A stretch of 64,000 nucleotides of DNA from Bacteroidaceae bacterium (GTDB lineage Bacteria > Bacteroidota > Bacteroidia > Bacteroidales > Bacteroidaceae). Location of the stretch: assembly GCA_902362375.1 (NCBI GenBank), contig CABIVS010000001.1, positions 171,820-235,819 on the forward strand. Direction: 5' to 3'. Made by a program: the position numbers and the translations under genes. This document shows, piece after piece, positions 59,690 through 64,000 of the stretch. The stretch's first letter is position 1. Every line of letters begins with the position of its first letter. The notes under the pieces are model-generated. The model worked only from the letters and a program-made list of their open reading frames with translations. It ran no database searches and was not told where the DNA came from.

Positions 59690-62026
59690 TTAGTAGTTGA
59701 AATCAGCAGGTTTCACATATACGCGATATTCCTTAATCATACCCGGATACCCTTTTTCGGCGCGGGGCAGATAGCGGAAACCGGTCACATTTTCCACTTT
59801 GCTCAAGTCAATTACCAATTGATGAGGATAAGGAACATTGTCCACTGTCATCCAGAAAGTGGATTCCTGCAAGTCGAATATCTTGTCGGCTGTACGGTTG
59901 CCACTACGTGTTTCTTCACTATCGGCATAACGAATCTTCCAATGTTCGCGGGATACCGGTTTACCATCAGCTCCCAAGACATCAAACTCCGCTATCGCTG
60001 CGATGTTATCATTTGCTTGCGGAGAAAGTGCTTCCAGACAGAAATAACGTCCTTTCACCGGAGTGATAAATCGTACCTCCTGCCAGCCGTTGCCCGGAGT
60101 GAAAGCTCCTTCGTGAACCACTTTCTCACCCGTCAGTTTCAGTTTCTCTCCATCCTTGCGGTGTGTTTCGGGAGCTTTTTCACGAAGCACATCGAGAATT
60201 GGTTTCTTCAAACCTTTGATGGAAGCCCGGGTAGGACCTTTCAAATCCAGAACAAGAATTTCATTCTCTCCTTCTTTCAACCAGCACCCTGGCATAAAGA
60301 GAGTCTGCTGCGGACCGATCTCCCAAAAACGCCCCATTGCATGACCGTTCACCCAGACCATGCCTTTCCCCCATGTGCTCATATCCAGAAAAGTATCTCC
60401 TACTTTATCCAGTGTGAAGGTAGTCTTGTAATAGGCAGGCATAGTCGGTAACATCTTTTTATCGCTATATTTCTTATCTTTTATAAAGGAATAATCTACC
60501 GGGAAGTTATACACCGTCCAGTTTTTCAATTCCTTAGCCCGGTTACCCGAAATAAGTTCCACCTTTTCGGTGATTCCTTTGCGGTCGTGGATAGATTTGT
60601 CAAAGTTAACACGTCCCATTGCTTCCACAAGAATATCCAGTTGTGTGCCTTTTTTCAGTGCGGGCAGGGTCGTTGTAAATTCTCCTTTACGACGGTCTAA
60701 ACGTGCCAGCAGTTTACCGTCGGCATATATCTGCGCCCAGTCGTGCACTTCCGTAATTTTCAAAGTGGTGCCTGCAAGAATAGTTTCGGACAATGTGGTG
60801 CGATACAGAATCGTTCCCCATCCCTGGTTGAATGATTCCATCGGTTGAATATCCACCGTTTGTTTTGCCTCCGGCAGATTCGAGAAAAGCGGAGCCACTT
60901 TATGGAAGTGAAACTCGGGGATTTCAATAACAGGCAAAGCTGCGGGTACTGTGGGCAGTGTTTCACCTGCCGGAAGATAGTTTTTCAACAAGTCACGAAG
61001 CAAGAAAAACTTGTCGGTCGTCCATCCGGGTTCGCTAATCGGAGCATCATAATCGTATGAGCTGCACATGGCGGAATAAGCCGGGTTGTTCGCACCTCCC
61101 CAATGTCCGAAAGTCGTTCCTCCGTGAGTCATATACAGACTGAAAGAGATGTTCCGGTTGAGCATATCCTTGATGCCCTGTACCATATCTTTTGCAGGAC
61201 GTGTCTCATGTTTGCGTCCCCAGTGGTCGAACCATCCGCTCCAGAACTCGCTACACATCAACGGAGTTTCGGGGCGAAGTTCTTTGAGTTTTTTAAATTG
61301 CTGGTCGATATTGGCACCCGTTCCGAAATTCACTGTCCAAATCAGGTCATCGAGCGCATTATTGGTGAAGTTACTGCTCCAGTCACATTGAAACAGAGGT
61401 ACATCGGTAAAACCGGATTCACGAACCAGGTCGCGCACGGCAGAAACATAAGGTTTGTCGATTCCATAAGAACCGTATTCGTTCTCTACCTGCACCATGA
61501 TGATATTTCCCCCCTTATTCACTTGCAGCGGAGCCAGTTGCTTGCCTACTTCTTTCATAAAGACGCCTACCCGTTCCATATAATAGGGATCGAGCGTGCG
61601 CAAGGCTATATCTTTTTTCTTCAACAGCCACCAGGGAAGTCCCCCCATCTCCCACTCCGCACATACATACGGACCGGGACGGACAATGACATACATACCG
61701 TGTTTCTGCGCCGCACGGCAGAAAGCTGCAATATCATTCTGACCGGAAAAATCGAACTTACCTTCTTCCTGCTCATGGATATTCCAGAAAATATAAATAC
61801 AAATAGTATTCATGCCTAATGCCTTGCACATCTCAATGCGATGTTCCCAATAAGCTTGCGGGATGCGGGTGTAGTGCAACTCGGCAGCCTTCACCACAAA
61901 CGGTTTTCCATCCAGCAAGAATGTGTTCTTGCCTGCCTCAAACTTCCGTGCGGTAGTTTGCGCCTGTGCAGTACTAAAGAAAATAACTGTAAAAAGTACC
62001 AGTAAAGCAATCAATCTGTTTTTCAT
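59690..62026 (-). CDS. Beta-galactosidase, GH35
   Basis: 778 residues with signal peptide (about 1-23, ending TAQAQ). GH35 barrel: acid/base Glu183 in VQVENEYGSYG and nucleophile Glu260 in MCSEFWSGWFDHWG, followed by the beta-sandwich domains and GKGMVWVNGHAMGRFW. The C-terminal 130 residues (about 650-778) look like a discoidin-type carbohydrate-binding module. Exo-acting removal of galactose, probably from galactan side chains. First gene of the operon, behind its own promoter. Confidence 0.92.
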   Translation of the reverse strand: MKNRLIALLVLFTVIFFSTAQAQTTARKFEAGKNTFLLDGKPFVVKAAELHYTRIPQAYWEHRIEMCKALGMNTICIYIFWNIHEQEEGKFDFSGQNDIAAFCRAAQKHGMYVIVRPGPYVCAEWEMGGLPWWLLKKKDIALRTLDPYYMERVGVFMKEVGKQLAPLQVNKGGNIIMVQVENEYGSYGIDKPYVSAVRDLVRESGFTDVPLFQCDWSSNFTNNALDDLIWTVNFGTGANIDQQFKKLKELRPETPLMCSEFWSGWFDHWGRKHETRPAKDMVQGIKDMLNRNISFSLYMTHGGTTFGHWGGANNPAYSAMCSSYDYDAPISEPGWTTDKFFLLRDLLKNYLPAGETLPTVPAALPVIEIPEFHFHKVAPLFSNLPEAKQTVDIQPMESFNQGWGTILYRTTLSETILAGTTLKITEVHDWAQIYADGKLLARLDRRKGEFTTTLPALKKGTQLDILVEAMGRVNFDKSIHDRKGITEKVELISGNRAKELKNWTVYNFPVDYSFIKDKKYSDKKMLPTMPAYYKTTFTLDKVGDTFLDMSTWGKGMVWVNGHAMGRFWEIGPQQTLFMPGCWLKEGENEILVLDLKGPTRASIKGLKKPILDVLREKAPETHRKDGEKLKLTGEKVVHEGAFTPGNGWQEVRFITPVKGRYFCLEALSPQANDNIAAIAEFDVLGADGKPVSREHWKIRYADSEETRSGNRTADKIFDLQESTFWMTVDNVPYPHQLVIDLSKVENVTGFRYLPRAEKGYPGMIKEYRVYVKPADFNY

Positions 62027-62061
62027 GGTTTATTCAAAAATAGAATTTTAATAGTATACGG

Positions 62062-62069
62062 CAAAGGTA
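62062..62069 (-). promoter_or_regulatory. Probable -7 element (TACCTTTG) for the GH35-GH43-GH51-GH97 operon
   Basis: Minus-strand TAnnTTTG match 36 bases upstream of the GH35 ATG. Confidence 0.6.
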
Positions 62070-62156
62070 GGCGATTCACCTAAAAAGGAGGGCATAATTA
62101 TCATTCAAAAAGGGTTGGAAATAAAGCAAAATAGCGCCAAATAGCAGATAAAACAA

Positions 62157-62207
62157 CAATGGTCAAACAATGATGGTCATAAAATGACCATCATTGTTTG
62201 ACCATTG
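62157..62207. terminator. Hairpin (23-bp arms) downstream of the c-di-AMP synthase gene
   Basis: Arms at 62157-62179 and 62185-62207 (GGTCAAACAATGATGGTCA and its complement, plus CAAT/ATTG) are exact complements around TAAAA. On the minus strand the stem is followed by TTGTTGTTTTAT, so it probably terminates the cdaA transcript. Confidence 0.75.
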
Positions 62208-62223
62208 CCTTACCAATATAAAA

Positions 62224-62988
62224 TCAGTTTTCTTTTGTCAATAGACTTTCCAGTTCTTCCGCATTCAGGCGGAGGTAGAATTGTCCGCGATAGGCTACGG
62301 AGATACCACCTGTTTCTTCTGAAACAATAATGGCATGCGCATCCGATTGCTGTGAAATTCCCATCGCTGCGCGATGCCGCAAACCAAGCTCCTTCGGTAT
62401 ATTCAAATCATGGGACACAGGAAGAATACATCCCGCTGCCTTGATACGTTTTTTGCTGATGACCATCGCTCCGTCGTGCAACGGACTATTCTTAAAAAAG
62501 ATATTCTCGATTAAACGCTGATTGATTGCCGCATCAATCAATTCGCCCGTACGAACGACTTCATCTAAAGGAGTGTTATGCTCAATGACAATCAATGCGC
62601 CGACTTTTTGTTTGCCCATGCTTAAACAGGCCATTACCACGGGCATGATATCATCGTGCTTCAACGACTCTTTTTTCGATCCGCTAAAGAGACGTGCCAA
62701 TGCACTGACATGACGGTGAGATCCCAAAGTCAAAAGGAAACGGCGTATCTCATCTTGAAAAAGAACAATCAACGCTATCACACCCACATTCATCAATGTG
62801 TCGAAAATAGAGCCCAACAGCTTCATCTCCAACACTTGAGTCACCACCAGCCAGATCAGGATAAAAACCAGGATACCGGTGAATACCTTAATAGAACCGG
62901 AAGCTTTCATCAGTTTGTAGGTATAGTACAAAACAAAAGCCACCAGCAGAATATCGATAAAATCTTTTATGCCAAACTCAAAAAACAT
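62224..62988 (-). CDS. cdaA: Diadenylate cyclase (CdaA type)
   Basis: Membrane enzyme that makes cyclic di-AMP from two ATP. The 254-residue product has three hydrophobic segments (about 10-80: IDILLVAFVLYYTYKL, IKVFTGILVFILIWLVV, NVGVIALIVLFQDEI) and the DAC domain with FKNSPLHDGAMVI and LGLRHRAAMGISQQSDA (DGA and RHR motifs). Length matches the CdaA group. It lies 11 bases after folP, so the two are cotranscribed. Confidence 0.92.
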   Translation of the reverse strand: MFFEFGIKDFIDILLVAFVLYYTYKLMKASGSIKVFTGILVFILIWLVVTQVLEMKLLGSIFDTLMNVGVIALIVLFQDEIRRFLLTLGSHRHVSALARLFSGSKKESLKHDDIMPVVMACLSMGKQKVGALIVIEHNTPLDEVVRTGELIDAAINQRLIENIFFKNSPLHDGAMVISKKRIKAAGCILPVSHDLNIPKELGLRHRAAMGISQQSDAHAIIVSEETGGISVAYRGQFYLRLNAEELESLLTKEN

Positions 62989-62999
62989 GCACCCTCCTC

Positions 63000-63866
63000 T
63001 TATTTGTCATATCCACTCTCTATTTTTAATTTCTCTGTGATCCGGACAGCTTCCACCGCCTCACGCACATCATGTACACGCAGGATGTGTGCTCCTTTCA
63101 TTAACGCAACAGTGTCCAATACGGTTGTCCCGTTCAATGAATCTTGCGGGGTTCCCCCCAATAATCTATAAATCATTGATTTCCGCGAAACTCCCACTAA
63201 AACGGGAAGCTCGAATATATGGAACTCTTCCAGATGTGCCATCAGTTCATAATTATGCTCCAACGTTTTTCCGAATCCGAATCCCGGATCGAGAATGATA
63301 TCTTTCACTCCCAAGTCGCGAAGTTGCTGCACTTTACGAGCGAAATACAGGAAAATGTCTTTAATCAGGTTATCATAAGACGGCTCTTTCTGCATACTTT
63401 GGGGAGTTCCCTGCATATGCATCATAATATAGGGCACTCCCAAGTCGGCAACTGTCTGAAACATCCGATGGTCCATTTCACCGGCAGCTATGTCATTAAT
63501 AATAGCAACTCCATAATCTTTCACACATTCTTCCGCTACATCAGCCCGGAAAGTATCAACAGAAATGATGGCTTCCGGATGATTACGGTTCAGAATTTCC
63601 AGACCGGTACGCAGTCTGCCCATCTCTTCTTCAGCAGAAATATGTTCGGCATTCGCCCGTGAAGAATAAGCTCCTATATCAATAATCGAAGCACCTTCAT
63701 CAAGTATCTGCCGCGCCCGGGCAGCAATGTCTTCTTCAGTCTGCATCCGGCTGCCGGAATAAAAAGAATCGGGAGTAACATTCAAAATTCCCATCACCTG
63801 CGGAGTAGCAAGATCGAGCAACCGCCCTTTTACATTTATATAAGTAGGAGATATAGGTTTCATCAT
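63000..63866 (-). CDS. folP: Dihydropteroate synthase
   Basis: Condenses p-aminobenzoate with the pterin diphosphate in folate synthesis; the sulfonamide target. From the ATG at 63866 the product is 288 residues: VMGILNVTPDSFYSGSRM, IIDIGAYSSRANAEHI, ISVDTFRADVAEECV, NDIAAGEMD, MHMQGTPQSMQ, DPGFGFGKTLEHNY and VGVSRKSMI. The start is chosen because AAGGA lies nine bases before it and the promoter lies upstream; the frame reaching 63914 would begin before the promoter. An ATG directly after (63863) is equivalent. Confidence 0.93.
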   Translation of the reverse strand: MMKPISPTYINVKGRLLDLATPQVMGILNVTPDSFYSGSRMQTEEDIAARARQILDEGASIIDIGAYSSRANAEHISAEEEMGRLRTGLEILNRNHPEAIISVDTFRADVAEECVKDYGVAIINDIAAGEMDHRMFQTVADLGVPYIMMHMQGTPQSMQKEPSYDNLIKDIFLYFARKVQQLRDLGVKDIILDPGFGFGKTLEHNYELMAHLEEFHIFELPVLVGVSRKSMIYRLLGGTPQDSLNGTTVLDTVALMKGAHILRVHDVREAVEAVRITEKLKIESGYDK

Positions 63867-63890
63867 TGACAACATTCCTTTTAGATCGCC

Positions 63891-63898
63891 TACAAATG
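63891..63898 (-). promoter_or_regulatory. Probable -7 element (TACATTTG) for folP-cdaA
   Basis: Minus-strand TAnnTTTG match 25 bases upstream of the chosen folP start. Confidence 0.55.
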
Positions 63899-63944
63899 TA
63901 GATAAAAAAAGCAAGTATTCGTACTAAAAAGAAGAAATAAACGT

Positions 63945-63952
63945 ATATTTGC
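63945..63952 (+). promoter_or_regulatory. Probable -7 element (TATATTTG) for the gene at the window end
   Basis: TAnnTTTG match about 31 bases before the ATG at 63984. Confidence 0.5.
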
Positions 63953-63983
63953 AAACTATAGAAGAAACCGAAAAATTCATACC

Positions 63984-64000
63984 ATGAGCCGATTAACCCT
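63984..64000 (+). CDS. First codons of a gene cut by the window end
   Basis: ATG followed by codons for SRLT; too short to identify. The upstream promoter element and the ACC before the ATG make a real start plausible. Confidence 0.4.

Noticed and set aside
59675..60451. 258-codon plus-strand frame near the GH35 3' end
   Set aside because: Antisense to the GH35 C-terminal module, with no family motif.
61103..61819. 238-codon plus-strand frame opposite GH35
   Set aside because: Antisense shadow; GH35 active-site blocks are intact on the minus strand over the same bases.

Overview
The window is a continuous piece of a Bacteroides chromosome, most likely from the B. thetaiotaomicron / B. ovatus / B. 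xylanisolvens group. The evidence is: housekeeping genes diagnostic of Bacteroidales (a succinylornithine-type carbamoyltransferase, NigD-like lipoprotein, DUF6377 regulator), SusC/SusD pairs, many glycoside hydrolases, sigma-ABfr-type promoters (TAnnTTTG about 20-60 bases before starts) and almost no strong Shine-Dalgarno sequences. Species-level assignment is inference. I saw no rRNA, tRNA, CRISPR array, insertion sequence or phage gene.

Region 1 (1-20.6 kb) is core metabolism and envelope: the 3' end of uppS, bamA, two Skp/OmpH chaperones, murI, a DUF2007 protein, an aminotransferase, proB and proA separated by a repeat-rich non-coding stretch, the argF-type carbamoyltransferase, a three-gene set (acyltransferase, NigD-like, rhodanese lipoprotein), the rluD-ddl pair with a PASTA protein, rpmH, efp and an alkaline phosphatase.

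Region 2 (19.0-31.0 kb) is a starch utilisation (Sus) locus: divergent membrane regulator susR, then susA (GH13), susB (GH97), susC, susD and one SusE-like starch-binding lipoprotein. The susF and susG genes of the B. thetaiotaomicron prototype are absent; a terminator and lpxH follow directly. The susA and susB promoters share an unusual box at exactly the same distance from their -7 elements, a good candidate for the regulator's operator.

Region 3 (31.2-40.2 kb) returns to core genes: lpxH, a DUF59 Fe-S assembly factor, radC, a GT2 glycosyltransferase, the pta-ackA acetate pathway, an LrgA/LrgB pair and two GNAT-fold acyltransferases.

Region 4 (40.3-62.1 kb) is a dense glycan-degradation region with no SusC/D pair of its own. 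One operon (DUF2264/GH154-like, GH43_24-like, GH145-like, GH105) fits the side chains and backbone of arabinogalactan; a second (GH35, GH43, GH51, GH97) fits galactose and arabinofuranose removal. Between them lie a membrane propeller/AraC regulator that lacks the histidine kinase and receiver of hybrid two-component systems, a GH31 enzyme, two stand-alone ATPases, and a 0.57-kb non-coding segment bounded by long inverted repeats. Region 5 (62.2 kb to the end) has a c-di-AMP synthase and folP, then the first codons of another gene.
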